Assembly (NCBI RefSeq): GCF_029407905.1
Contig: NC_073639.1
Coordinates: 44,719,501-44,783,500, forward strand
Origin: Bubalus kerabau
Taxonomy: Eukaryota; Chordata; Mammalia; Artiodactyla; Bovidae
DNA: 64,000 nucleotides
Direction of reading: 5' to 3'
Shown one piece after another: positions 20,732 through 32,252 of this stretch. The notes beneath the pieces are model-generated. The model worked only from the letters and a program-made list of their open reading frames with translations, did no database searches and was not told the DNA's origin. Each line of letters begins with the position of its first letter. The stretch's first letter is position 1. A program made the position numbers and the translations under genes.

Positions 20732-21513
20732 TGAAAGACACTAGAATATGCCACCTGGAAGCCTACCACATTGGCATAAGAACTATTTTGAGCCAAAGGC
20801 AATGGAGAAAAAGCAAACACTGGAGGAGATCTCTGTCCTCCCTGCATCTGCCTATAAGCAGAACATAGAAAAAACACATTCTGGTGCACCGTGAGAACAG
20901 ATTCATTCAGAGTGTGAAATATGGGCAAAGCAACACAGTAGGTAAAGTCATTTTTTTCAAAATCAAATATGTGGAAACTGAAGGGGATCAGAATATGCTG
21001 CCCAAAATATACTGCATTGGCATAAAGATTCTTTTGAGTTGAAGGCAATTGAGAATCAACAGATGCAGGGAGAATTCTCCCTTCTCTCCTTATCTGCCTA
21101 AATTTCCCCTTGAAAAAGGGTATAAATTTCCTTTCCCACCACACCAGAAGAAAACAACTCATCACTGAAGATGGGAAGTTGACACCAAGATGAGTCTGCA
21201 TAAACTTACTAAATCTTACTAAAATATCTCTTATCTTCCATTAGTTCCCTCTATTATTTCCTAGTCACTTTCCTATAATTTATTGTCCCTAGAAACCCAA
21301 GCCTTCTTTCCTTTGCTAAAAGAATATATACTACCCAACCCCAAGTCTAACCACTTCTTTGATTTTCACTTCTTTTCTCTGAACTCCTTTGCACAAAAAT
21401 ATTAATAAAAATTATGTCTTTTATCCCATCAAATCTATCTTTCGTTAGATTAATTTGCAGGCCCCCAGGAACTGAACATAAGTGTGTAAAGCAAAGGTTT
21501 TTCCTCTCCAACA
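20732..21513 (+). repeat. Old ERV-type LTR with internal duplication
   Basis: The stretch has an LTR layout. A TATA-like ggtataaattt is at about 21118, an AATAAAAA poly(A)-type signal is near 21405, and the terminal part ctttcgttagattaatttgc to caggcccccaggaact resembles ERVL/MER21-type LTR ends. The unit gaatatgccacc...gcattggcataa occurs twice, from 20743 and from 20990, a tandem duplication with a 247-bp period. No gag, pol or env is next to it. The exact ends and family name are uncertain. A 162-codon open frame lies on the opposite strand (20713-21201) and mirrors the duplication. Confidence 0.6.
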
Positions 21514-23100
21514 CTTCTCTTTTTAGTTCTCTTCCCCCATTTTGGGAGAAGAGGGAGATGCTTAAAACCATGTTTCCTGATATTTGAAGTCATGTCATGG
21601 TGACATTGAAGAAGATAAGTTGCCCCTTAGCAGGGCACTTGGAGACTGCGAGCATTTCAGACACAGAGGGGTCCAGTGGAAAACTTCACATGTACATCAC
21701 TTACAGAGAGGCCACCACCCTGAGGTAGAATCAGCCCAAACTAGAAGTCCAGTAGGGACCCTTTTTTCTCCAGTACCGTGGAGATAATCACATAAAAATG
21801 TTGTCACCCTCACTCCCATTTCCAATTTGTTTTCAAATCAGAGTAGTAAATATCCATAAGAAGGAAGGAAGGAGGTGTGTCAAGGACAAACCATACCCCT
21901 TCTGCTTCAAAGACTAAAAGCCTGTGGGGGAAGAAAAAGAGGGGCAAGGGTTATGAGTCAAGTCTGAGATTTAAGTTTTAAGAAAATGAATAGCATCAAG
22001 TCCTAATTACTGGAAAAAGATCACTTTAATAACTGAAGATGATTATGGAATTATGACACTGTTAAGTTAGAAATTCAAGATTGCTGGTGAGCATAGCTGA
22101 AAAAAAATAACATTTTGTAATTAAATTCTAACAAATTGAGATACTCCAGTTTGCAGTTATACTTATAAGCAAATTGTTTCCCCCAGCAAGTTTCAATGTA
22201 ATTTTTTTTTTTAATGAACAGGTATCAGTGAATCTCAGGTTATCCAGGCCATGGATATCCAAAACTTTCTGTGATGAAAATGTTCTAAATTTATGCCATG
22301 CAGCATGGTATACAGTACACACATGTGTACTGTATTTCTGACATTCTGATACATGGCTCATAGAACTAAGGAGATGAACTTTTAATTTCAATTGATTTAA
22401 ATTTAAATATAGATGGTATCATGTGGCTAGTAACTAAAGCATTAAGCAACACTGGTCTAGATTCTTGAAATAAACTGGGATAGAGGCAAAGGAATGATAA
22501 GGAAAGTTCTATGTTGATAGATGTTTTTCTTCTCTTGTAAATTTATTTTTAAAAGGATAATGTAGAGGCATCAATGTATACTAACTTGACTAGGGCTTAT
22601 TTTAATCTATTTTAAAGGAAATATTTACAGTTTTAAAAAGAAGTCACATGTTTAATGACTCATTTGCTAACTAAAGTGTGGAAAGAGTGGAATGCCTGGA
22701 AACAGCCATAGAAAATCTTTAGTCAGAGATGATTACCCCATGGGTTATTTTCCAGAAATATTTGCTTTGACCTTAGAGTAAGGTTAAAAGTTATCACTTC
22801 TCTCCCAAATTTATTCTGTTCCTTAAATTGTGTCTTGCAGTTTGACTGTTTATATACTGAAAAATGGTTAAACTAAGGAATGAAGGCAGCCAAGAGAGTA
22901 GAGTGATCTTTCTAGGGCTTAAGAATTCTTCATGCTACTCTCTCCAAAACCGAAAGGGATAAGATGGTGTTCTGATTCATTTCAAATAGAGATGCAAGAA
23001 AGCTATGTTCTATCCTCTCTTCTTATTAACACAAACCAATGGTCTGATTATTGTTATTTAGATTAATTGAATGCATATCTTTTTGTTATAGCAAATAGAA
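21514..23100. other. AT-rich DNA, no gene seen
   Basis: About 1.6 kb without a repeat family I can name. It contains a T-run at 22201-22212 and short frames without domains. Confidence 0.35.
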
Positions 23101-23112
23101 AAGCAGACAAAC

Positions 23113-23151
23113 CTGTATGCGGATGATGTGGTGGTACTCTCATGGACTAGA
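23113..23151 (+). pseudogene. Possible reverse transcriptase YADD fossil
   Basis: In one frame the bases read LYADDVVVLSWTR, the typical catalytic block of non-LTR reverse transcriptases of a family other than BovB (YADDTTLMAES in this window) or L1. The frame is closed upstream and ends at a TGA near 23168. Only this short block is recognisable, so it may be a very old LINE relic or a coincidence. Confidence 0.3.
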
Positions 23152-23168
23152 AGGAGCTCTTCTTCCTG

Positions 23169-23552
23169 AGGCCTACTACTGATAAAAGAACTAAAGTAGG
23201 CTTTCTTAGCTGATGAAGTCCAGTATGCATATACTGAATACTTGGAATACTTTTATCCAGCAACTTGGCTGTACATTTTGTAGTGAACTTCTTTTTGGTT
23301 GGCGCAACAGGAAGTACTGCTGCTCCAAATTGTTCATTGTCAGCAGGGGTCCCAACTGGCTGCCCGCAGCCCCCAAATCACCAGGAGCCAGGCTGCCACA
23401 CTTGGTATTTCTGAATGTGCATGTGTTTAGGTAAACATCTCTAGTTTGCCACTGCTCATGCCTGGCCCCATTACATACTTAGTGACTTCTGAGTTGGCAA
23501 CCTTCTTTCTACCCAAACTATCTTGAAATTCCTCTTTGGTCAATTGACAGCT
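23169..23552. other. No recognised feature
   Basis: Mixed DNA. A 73-codon frame at 23213-23434 has no known domain. Confidence 0.3.
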
Positions 23553-23564
23553 CATTGACAATAT

Positions 23565-23828
23565 GCTAAGTCACCTCAGTCATGTCCGACTCTGTGTGAC
23601 ACCATAGACGGCAGCCCACCAGGCTCCCCCGTCCCTGGGATCCTCCAGGCAAGAACACTGGAGTGGGTTGCCATTTCTTTCTCCAATGCATGAAAGGGAA
23701 AAGTGAAAGTGAAGTCGCTCAGTCGTGTCCGACTCTTAGCGACCCCACGGACTGCAGCCCACCAGGCTCCTCCGTCCATGGGATTTTCCAGGCAAGAGTA
23801 CTGGAGTAGGGTGCCATTGCCTTCTCTG
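23565..23828 (-). mobile_element. BOV-A2 SINE
   Basis: A complete reversed dimer. Perfect 12-bp direct repeats CATTGACAATAT at 23553-23564 and 23829-23840 flank it. It is little diverged. Confidence 0.95.
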
Positions 23829-23840
23829 CATTGACAATAT

Positions 23841-24639
23841 AGCTGCCCTTAAATATTTCCAGGTTCAATTATCAACATCTTGCCTTGTGGGTCTCAAGTT
23901 GGTGGTTACGTAAGCTCTCAAACAAATTCAGAAATTTGAGATAAATGTTTATCCAGCTGTCAGGCAGTTCTGGGGTCCCCAGCTCTTAAGCTCTTGCAAA
24001 TTTCTGATTAAAATGAGAGATGATGCAAAGAAGCCATATATGACACCATTAAGTAAGTTCCTTTAGGTTCTACCCTGGTAGCAAGTTAAATCAAAAGCTA
24101 TCTATTTGGACTAGATTAGCTTTTTCTATAAAAGTGTTTTTCCTGAAATAAATTTAACAGCATGTCCTTGACTTTATGAATAAGAAACGTTGGATGAAAA
24201 ATTTCTTTCTTTATACAAAGACCCTGGAAAACATGTTTTTATCCCTGTTGTCAGATAAAAAGTTTAACTCTCTTGAATTGATGCATTTCTATTAGACAAA
24301 GAGAATTTCCTCACTTGTAATGTTTTCTTTTTACCTTGGCTGTAACAATATTAAAATTAACTCTCTTCTTTCTCAGTGTGTTTCTCATCTCTCTTTCATC
24401 TTTAATACTTTTTCTGCTTCATGTTTGTAAATTTGCTTGTAACAAATTTAAATGACTTTTTGAAAGCATATGGGTTAAAAATCACAAATAAATCATTAAT
24501 TATGAAACATAGCTCTATTCAAATATGCCAAATAACTTTTAAAGACTCTATGACTCAATCTGTTTTAAAGAAATAAGAAAAAGCACAGAAAGATTTAGTG
24601 TTTCAAAATATAGATTTTCTTAAGGAAATAACTAAAGAG
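23841..24639. other. AT-rich DNA, no gene seen
   Basis: No repeat family or exon recognised. Confidence 0.35.
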
Positions 24640-24960
24640 ATGTATAAATACTTAGTACCAGATATATTCCTTGAAATGTTGTTTGTAATAAGAAAATAAC
24701 ATATCTATCTGCACTTGTAAAAATCGTGGCAATTTGTTAAATTAATACATGTATATTGATGCAGTGGAATACTGTGCAGCCATTTGAAAAGAGGCTGCTG
24801 TTCAATTATATTTGTTCAGTGAAAGTTGTCTAGAACATTGTGATTCAAAACAATAGACATAGTGTTATAATTTTTTCTGGTGTACAGAAAGGTCTGGAAC
24901 TATATATACCCATGAGTTAACAATAACTGCTTTGTTGAGTTGGAATTATAAATATTTAAA
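24640..24960 (+). repeat. Old L1 3' region, left part
   Basis: Blocks such as gcagtggaatactgtgcagc and gtgtacagaaaggtctggaa match an old L1 ORF2 end and 3' UTR. The fragment appears to resume at 25156-25215 after a Bov-tA. Confidence 0.6.
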
Positions 24961-25155
24961 ATGGCTTCTCAGGTGGCACAGTGGTAAAGAAATCCACTGT
25001 GGAAGACTCAAGAGACATGGGTTTGAACCCTGGTGTAGGAAATGGCACCCCACTCCAGTATTCTTGACTGGAAAACTCCATGAGCAGAGGAGCCTGGCAG
25101 GCTATAAAGTCCATGGGGTTGCAAAGAGTCGGATATGACTGAGCACACGCACATT
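24961..25155 (+). mobile_element. Bov-tA SINE
   Basis: Head (atggcttctcaggtggcaca) and body are present with a short deletion in the middle. Moderately diverged. Confidence 0.88.
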
Positions 25156-25215
25156 ACATCTTTGCTTATTTTTCTAACTTTTCCTATAAGTAACATGACT
25201 TACTTTAGTAAAAGG

Positions 25216-26145
25216 CTAATAAAGTTCAAATTAAAAACAGAGCCAGTGGTTTGGGATTTTATTGTCCCAAGTCTTTGAAATGGCAGAAGAACATGACCTG
25301 TGAAAACAGTGATCCACTCCAATCTGTCAGAGAAACATCAGGCCCAGAGAACAACTTCAAAGAGCAACTTGCTGATGAGCCCTGAGGGGTCGTTTGATCT
25401 TCACTGCAGCATTCCCAGAGCACCACTTAACAACTCTTGGTTAATGTCTGCTGATAAGAAGACAAGATTAGAGACCTTAAGTAGCTTTGATTTAGTAGAG
25501 GTGGAAATCAAGGGATTTTTTTAAAATAGATTTGATCCATAAAGCTTTTTCAATGTTTTTGACATTTCTGAGAGATTTTCAGAGAGAGGCTATAGCATAA
25601 AATAATTCAGCTAATGTCTGAAAGATCCACTCCCTTTAAAAATATAAGCATTTGTGTGTTTAGAATGAGAGAATTTGAGAGTATCTGGAAAACAAAACAA
25701 AACTTGATGCCTGGTAGCATGGCAGGCAGAACCAAAGTGGCCCTGTTAAAAGCTAGCTCTTCAAAGCTATCCAGTAGTTTTTTATTCTTTTTTACTTCCT
25801 TCTGATTCTTCTAAAGCATGGGGAATTTTATAAGTCCCCTGCTCTCAATTCTCCATATGACAGTTTACAGTGAAACTTGAGGTTTCCGTTTCAAAAACAG
25901 AGTCACTTTTAAAGAACAGGTGTCTTGCCATTTTCAGAAATGGCAGCGAATTCTGACTCAATCCTTTGGAACACTTAAAAAAGTGCAGCTTGCCCATAGT
26001 CTGCTGGAAAAGAAAATATTATTGGGCTCCTGGATGGTGTCTGACTGATGGTTCAGGTATGTAAAGGAAGGCATCTATTTGGAGAATTGCTCTGTTCATG
26101 GGAAGATTAGAAGTGTTCCCCTCAAATCTGTGGGGTACAATCTGT
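25216..26145. other. No recognised feature
   Basis: AT-rich DNA. A 74-codon plus-strand frame at 25300-25524 contains no known domain and lacks splice support. Confidence 0.35.
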
Positions 26146-26155
26146 CTGTGGGTTT

Positions 26156-26383
26156 GCTTGCATGCGTGCCAAGTCCTTTCAGTCCTGTCAGACTCTGCGA
26201 CCCTGTGCAGTGTAGCCTGCCAGGCTGCTCTGTCCATGAGATTCTGCAGGCAAGAATATTGGAGTGGGTAGCCACGCCCTTCTCCTGGGGATCTTCCAGA
26301 CCCAGGGACAGAACCCACGCCTCTTATGTCTCCTGCATTGGCAGGCAGATTCTTTACTGTTAGCACCACCTGGGAAGTTCTGG
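26156..26383 (-). mobile_element. Bov-tA SINE
   Basis: A complete reversed copy ending with the head (cctgcattggcaggcagatt, accacctgggaagttc). Perfect 10-bp direct repeats CTGTGGGTTT at 26146-26155 and 26384-26393 flank it. Confidence 0.93.
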
Positions 26384-26611
26384 CTGTGGGTTTATGTAGT
26401 CTTAAGTCAGAGCATTAGGTGCAATGATATCTGCAGCAAAAACCTCACTTGGAAGAATCTCTCACTTTGTTTGTTCTCAGTATGAACATTGAAGTCCATT
26501 TTCTATGGCAGTTTGTATCATTATGTTGAGTCCTCTACTTGCTAGTAAGATACCTGAAAAGTCTGTATCTTCTTTAGATTTTTATTCCTTATAGAGCCTA
26601 AAATAAGCAAA

Positions 26612-27076
26612 ACAACAAAGCAAAAACAACACCAGTTGTGGATGTGAATGGTGATAGAAGCAGGATCCGATGCTGTAAAGAGCAATATTGCATAGGAACC
26701 TGGAATGTTAGGTTCATGAATCAAGGCAAATTGGAAGTGGTCAAACAGGAGATGGCAAGAGTGAACAGCGACATTTTAGGAATCAGCAAACTAAGATGGA
26801 CTGGAATGGGGGAATTTAACTCAGATGACCATTACATCTACTACTGTGGGCAGGAATCCCTTAGAAGAAATGGAGTAGCCATCATAGTCAATAAAAGAGT
26901 CTGAAATGCAGTACTTAGATGCAATTTCAAAAACGAATGATCTCTGTTCTTTTCCAAGGCAAACCATCCAATATCATGGTAATCCAAATCTGCCCCAACC
27001 AATAACTCTGAAGAAGCTGAAGTTGAATGGTTCTATGAAGACCTACAAGACCTTCTAGAACTAACATCCAAAAAAG
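26612..27076 (+). mobile_element. BovB LINE 5' coding part (endonuclease)
   Basis: Plus-strand BovB from just upstream of the start of its ORF through the first half of the endonuclease. It stops at ctagaactaacatccaaaaaa, where a minus-strand BovB piece begins. The relation between the two pieces is unclear, and no clear target duplication was found. Confidence 0.88.
26638..26904 (+). pseudogene. BovB APE-type endonuclease N-terminus, broken
   Basis: An 88-codon remnant. Residues about 19-26 (IGTWNVRF) are the N-terminal APE motif with its Asn. The block that carries the catalytic Glu in this family (GISELRW) reads GISKLRW here, about residues 48-54, so the metal-binding Glu is replaced by Lys. 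The reading stops at a TGA at 26902-26904 where the family continues. The endonuclease normally nicks the genomic target for target-primed reverse transcription; this copy cannot be active. Confidence 0.85.
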
Positions 27077-27270
27077 TTAAACAAGCAGGGTCACAATATA
27101 CAGCCTTGATGTACTCCTTTCCCTATTTGGAACCAGTCTGTTGTTCCATGTCCAGTTCTAACTGTTGCTTCCTGACTTGCATACAGATTTCTCAAGAGGC
27201 AGGTCAGGTGGTCAGGTATTCCCATCTCTTTAAGAATTTTCCAGAGTTTGTGGTGGTCCATACAGTCAAA
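27077..27270 (-). mobile_element. BovB LINE RT part, left half
   Basis: Reversed BovB RT sequence from the RQGC region back towards FIDYAKAFD. It stops at acagtcaaa and continues exactly at 28169-28286 beyond a nested BovB insertion. Confidence 0.88.
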
Positions 27271-28159
27271 CCCTGCTTATTTAACTTATATGCATAGTAC
27301 ATCAAGAGAAACACTGAGCTGGATGAAGCAGAAGCTGGAATCAAGATTGCCAGGAGAAATATCAATAACCTCAGATATGCAGATGACACCACCCTTATGG
27401 CAGAAAGTGAAGAAGAACTAAAGAGCCTCTTGATGAAAGTGAAAGAGGAGAGTGAAAAAGTTGGCTTAAGGCTCAACATTCAGAAAACTAAAATCATGGC
27501 ATCTGGTCCCATCATTTCATGGCAAATAAATGGGGAAACGTGGAAACAGTGGCTGACTTTATTTTATTGGGCTCTAAAATCAGTGCAGATGGTGACTGCA
27601 GCCATGAAATTAAAAATCACTTACTCCTTGAAAGGAAAGTTATGACCAACCTAGATAGCATATTAAAAAGCAGAGACATTACTTTGTCAACAAAGGTCCT
27701 TCTATTCAAGGCTATGGTTTTTCCAGTGGTCATGTATGGATGTGAGAGTTGGATTATAAAGAAAGCTGAGTGCTGAAGAATTGATGCTTTTGAACTGTGG
27801 TGTTGGAGAAGACTCTTTAGAGTCCCTTGGACTGTAAGGAGATCCAACCAGTCCATCCTAATGGAGATCAGTTCTGAGTGTTCATTGGAAGGACTGATGT
27901 TGAAGCTGAAACTCCAATACTTTGGCCACCTGATGGGCAGAGCTGACTCCTTAGAAAAGACCCTGATTCTGGGAAAGATTGAGAGCAGGAGGAGAAGGGG
28001 ACAGCAGGGAATGAGATAGTTGGATGGCATCACTGACTCATCAATGAAATGAGTTTGGGTGAATTCCGGGAGTTGGTGATGGACAGGGAGGCCTGGCGTG
28101 CTGCAGTCCACGAGTTCGCAAAGAATTGGACACGACTGAGCAACTGAACTGAAGTGAAC
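27271..28159 (+). mobile_element. BovB LINE 3' part nested in BovB
   Basis: A 5'-truncated plus-strand BovB from just before YADD (atatgcagatgacaccaccc, 27375) to the 3' tail. Perfect direct repeats ACAGTCAAA at 27262-27270 and 28160-28168 flank it. It splits an older minus-strand BovB. The stretch 27397-27776 gives two overlapping broken frames of the C-terminal region. Confidence 0.93.
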
Positions 28160-28168
28160 ACAGTCAAA

Positions 28169-28286
28169 GGCTTTGGCATAGTCAATGAAGCAGAAGTAGA
28201 TGTTTTTCTGTAACTCTCTTGCTTTCCTGATGATCCAACAGACGTTGGCAATTTGATCTCTGGTTCTTCTGCCTTTTCTAAATTCA
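28169..28286 (-). mobile_element. BovB LINE RT part, right half
   Basis: Continuation of the minus-strand copy from 27270. It encodes the first catalytic RT block (FIDYAKAFDCV) and the preceding RKGRRTRDQIAN block. The 225-codon minus-strand frame 27617-28294 fuses this with antisense of the nested copy and is not one gene. Confidence 0.9.
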
Positions 28287-30317
28287 GCCTCCAAATGATC
28301 TAATGTTTATTATGTCAGAGGCCTACTGGTTTATAGCTATAGAGATAATGAGGTTGAATCCAAGCCAGAGATAGCATTTGCAGAGGCCCAGACAAGTAAA
28401 GAGAGATAACAAGAATCAGAAACTGGGCTGATGTCCTGAGAGGCAGATTCTTAAACCCTGATGAGTACACCTCAGTAACTAACTTCCTATGTTTGGTTAT
28501 GAATCTGAGTATATGCAGATTTCTTACCAGTAAGTGAAGAGTTATAGAAAAAATATAAAATTACTAAACTTTTAAAAAGGGATCAAAGCACATTGATTTT
28601 TATAAAATATACTTCATTATCATTAGTTAAATAAAACATCAGTTGTAGACTTTTAAAAAATAATACATTATATTTTCCTTTTGTTTAAATTTAAACATTT
28701 TTAAAAAAAGAAGTGCATGCTCATTACTTACAAAAAGTTTTATATTTTTAAAAGGATGCCCCTCGGCTTAAATGTCTCTGCCTTTCCATCTTGGTGTCCA
28801 GAAGCAACCATTCAGAACTCCTTCAGCTGTTACCTCTGGTTTTTATTTCCATATTTCTCAGTGAAAAGCAACTGCTTACAGTTGTTTATATTGATCAGTT
28901 TAAGACCTTCTCTTTGACTTCCTGTTTTGGTACATGAAGATTTAGCTGGGTGAATTCTCCCCCCACCCCCCAAAGTGTAGCTACAGGAATACATCTCTAA
29001 TTTCAGTTCTCACTGTCCGGTTTTGTATCTACCTAACTCCCAGGGTCCCAGCTGCTTGAGGCACTGGTCCAGGGTTGACTTAAGCATCTCCCTCTCAGGA
29101 ATCCAACAAGCCCCATTCTCATGCTCTCATGGTTCACTGGGAGACAAGCAGCTTTTGCTCATAAGAGCTTTTGAGAAGTTTGAATGAACTGCCTCTAACT
29201 GCAGAATAGAGCTATTAAACACTTCCTTAAAAGATATTCTCAAGCTTTCATTTTTGGAAACACTCCCATTCTGAAGGGTACCATTTTAGGCCCCAGCCTC
29301 CAATTATTCCCAAATTCCCACTCTCCCCTTGGAATCAGAGCCTCCTCCAGTGATTCCTCGGGTGCTATTTGACACACTTTCAGCCAGAGAAGAGGAAAAT
29401 AGAGAGAGTCAAGTTTCGTTTGTAGCTGTGCATCTCACCACAATAGTAGATAACCTTCCTGAGTGATTATGAAGAGAGAACCCTTCATTCAACGCTGCAG
29501 GTTCATGCAGGTGCTTATTTATTTATTTTTTTTAACCTAGCTTCATCCCTTTGTAGAAATGTCTAGGTACAGTTCCCAGGCACATGTAAATGTGGGGTCA
29601 AGCAATGGTTAACTAAGGTGGATCTGACAACCAAACATTCAGTGTGTTCGGCATTAAGGAATGTGAATGTTTTAATTTAGAATTTCTCTCTTCTGTGATG
29701 AGCTTGATTCTTTTTTCCTGCTTGGGCTAGAGCTGCCTCCTTCTCTTCTGGAACATTCTCTTCTTCAATGATATGAAGCCATGTCTCACGTTCTGGGTAT
29801 GTGATCCCAGGCTTCCCTGGGGAGTACAGCCAACAGCAGTGAGAGGGAGACCTGTGGCTTCTGATTTGGCTGCTTCCGGCCAGTTCTCTCTCTCTTGGCA
29901 TTGCTGGTTCAGAGATTCAGATTCCAACAGCTTAGTCTTCACCATGACAAGTATGCAAATTGGACTAATTTGAATACGGCTAACTCTCCCTTTTGTGCCA
30001 GAGAACACACCCTCCCCCTTTGCAAGGTGGTTGAGAATCCTGGAACGTTGCACACCCCCTCACCTTCCTTCTTATCCCCTCCACTGTCTTTATCCCTCAC
30101 ATGGCAACAGCCGCCTCCACAAGTCCCTCCTGGAAATCTGGATGGTGCTATCATTCCAAGTCCTTTCAGGCAGAGTTAATTGCTCCATTTTCTTGTTTTG
30201 TTTTCATAACATTTTGTCCACATCTCTGTAAGGGTTCTCTTTAATCCCACGCTGTAATTTACTTTCTCATTCTCCCATTTCCTCTATCCACTTGAGGGAA
30301 AGGCCCATTTATTTTTC
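28287..30317. other. Two kilobases without a recognised feature
   Basis: AT-rich to 28800, then more mixed. A 108-codon minus-strand frame (29727-30053) and neighbours have no known domain. A possible old L1 scrap lies near 28680-28800. No splice-supported exon is seen. Confidence 0.35.
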
Positions 30318-30390
30318 TTTTCTAGAGTCATTTTCTTTTAGTGAAGTATAGTTGACTTACAATATTAAATTAGTTTCAGGTTCACAACAT
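30318..30390 (-). repeat. Old L1, piece 1 of 3
   Basis: A reversed L1 3' UTR (gaagtatagttgacttacaa, tttcaggttcacaacat). It resumes at 32701 after a BovB insertion. Confidence 0.82.
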
Positions 30391-30411
30391 CAGATCAGAT
30401 CAGTCACTCAG

Positions 30412-31149
30412 TCATGTCTGACTCTTTACGACCCCATGAATCGCAGCACGCCAGGCCTCCCTATCCATCACCAACTCCCGGAGTTCACCGAGACTCATGT
30501 CCATCGAGTCAGTGATGCCATCCAGCCATCTCATCCTCTGTCGTCCCCTTCTCGTCCTGCCCCCAAGCCCTCCCAGCATCAGAGTCTTTTCCAATGAGTC
30601 AGCTCTTCGCATGAGGTGGCCAAAGTACTGGAGTTTCAGCTTTAGCATCATTCCTTCCAACGAAATCCCAGGGCTGATCTCCTTCAGAATGGACTGGTTG
30701 GATCTCCTTGCAGTCCAAGGGACTCTCAAGAGTCTTCTCCAACACCACAGATCAAAACCATCAATTCTTGGGTGCTCAGCCTTTTTCACAGTCCAACTCT
30801 CATATCCATACATGACTACTGGAAAAACAATAGCCTTGACTAGACGAACCTTTGTTGGCAAAGTAATGTCTCTGCTTTTGAATATGATTTCTAGGTTGGT
30901 CATAACTTTTCTTCCAAGGAGTAAGCATCTTTTAATTTCATGGCTGCAGTCACCACCTGTAGTGATTTTGGAGCCCAGAAAAATAAAGTCTGACACTGTT
31001 TCCACTGTTTCCCCATCTATTTCCCGTGAAGTGATGGGACCGGATGCAATGATCTTCATTTTCTGAATGTTGAGCTTTAAGCCAACCTTTTCACTCTCCA
31101 CTTTCACTTTCATCAAGAGGCTCTTTAGTTCCTCTTCACTTTCTGCCAT
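30412..31149 (-). pseudogene. BovB ORF C-terminal part, open for 245 codons
   Basis: It starts at MAESEEELKSLL, directly after the YADD block, and stays open to the 3' end. It contains the thumb-like part and the conserved C-terminal block CWRRLLRVPWTARRSNQSIL at about residues 143-162. It is the longest intact BovB C-terminus in the window and belongs to the same insertion as the 375-codon frame, one frame over. Confidence 0.88.
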
Positions 31150-32252
31150 AAGGGTGGTGTCATCTGCATATCTGAGGTTATTGATATTTCTCCCCGCAAT
31201 TTGATTCCAGCTTGTGCTTCTTCCAGTCCAGCGTTTCTCATGATGTGCTCTGCATATAAGTTATATAAACAGGGTGAAAATATACAGCCTTGACGAACTT
31301 CTTTTCCTATTCGGAACCAGTCTGTTGTTCCATGTCCAGTTCTAACTGTTGCTTCCTGACCTGCATACAAATTTCTCAAGAGGCAGATCAAGTGTTCTGG
31401 TATTCCCATCTCTTTCAGATCTCTTTTCACATATTGCCGAAGCCTGGCTTGGAGAATTTTGAGCATTACTTTACTAGCGTGTGGGATGAGTGCAATTGTG
31501 CGGTAGTTTGAGCATTCTTTGGCATTGCCTTTCTTTGGGATTGGAATGTAAACTGACCTTTTCCAGTCCTGTGGCCACTGCTGAGTTTTCCAAATTTGCT
31601 GGCATATTGAGTGCAGCACTTTCACAGCATCATCTTTCAGGATTTGGAATAGCTCCACTGGAATTCCATCACCTCCACTAGCTTTGTTCGTAGTGATGCT
31701 TTCTAAGGCCCACTTGACTTCACATTCCAGGATGTCTGGCTCTAGGTCAGTGATTACACCATCGTGATTATCTGGGTCGTGAAGATCTTTTTTGTACAGT
31801 TCTTCTGTGTATTCTTGCCATCTCTTCTTAATATCTTCTGCTTCTGTTAGGTCCATACCATTTCTGTCCTTTATTGAGCTCATCTTTGCATGAAATATTC
31901 CTTTGGTATCTCTGATTTTCTTGAAGAGATCCCTAGTCTTTCCCATTCTGTTGTTTTCCTCTATTTCTTTGCATTGATCACTGAAGAAGGCTTTCTTATC
32001 TCTTCTTGCTATTCTTTGGAACTCTGCATTCAGATGTTTATATCTTTCCTTTTCTCCTTTGCTTTTCGCTTCTCTTCTTTTCACAGCTATTTGTAAGGCC
32101 TCCCCAGACAGCCATTTTGCTTTTTTGCATTTCTTTTCCATGGGGATGGTCTTGATCCCTGTCTCCTGTACAATGTCACAAACCTCATTCCATAGTTCAT
32201 CAGGCACTCTATCTATCAGATCTAGGCCCTTAAATCTATTTCTCACTTCCAC
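31125..32252 (-). pseudogene. BovB RT open frame with internal in-frame deletion
   Basis: A 375-codon frame. Residues 1-150 are the endonuclease-RT linker, 190-275 cover the first RT blocks (NKASGGDGIPVELF, IPIPKKGNAKECSNYRTIAL) and RQGC is at 320-323. At residue 275/276 (about 31427) the sequence jumps from RLRQYV to KEMGIPEHL. About 60 residues that other BovB copies here contain, including FIDYAKAFD with the first catalytic Asp, are missing, yet the frame stays open. After residue 350 a one-base loss shifts the reading so that YADD is lost from this frame. Initiation at this Met is only the first Met after a stop; the family start lies upstream. A DNA-polymerising enzyme is not expected. 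Confidence 0.88.

Noticed and set aside
26612..27270. A third twin-primed BovB
   Set aside because: The order (plus 5' block, then minus RT block) is opposite to what a 5' inversion gives, a large part of the element is missing between the blocks, and no outer target repeats were found.
27617..28294. 225-codon minus-strand open frame that looks like one RT-containing protein
   Set aside because: It joins real BovB RT codons (28169-28286) to antisense of the nested BovB across an insertion border, so it is accidental.
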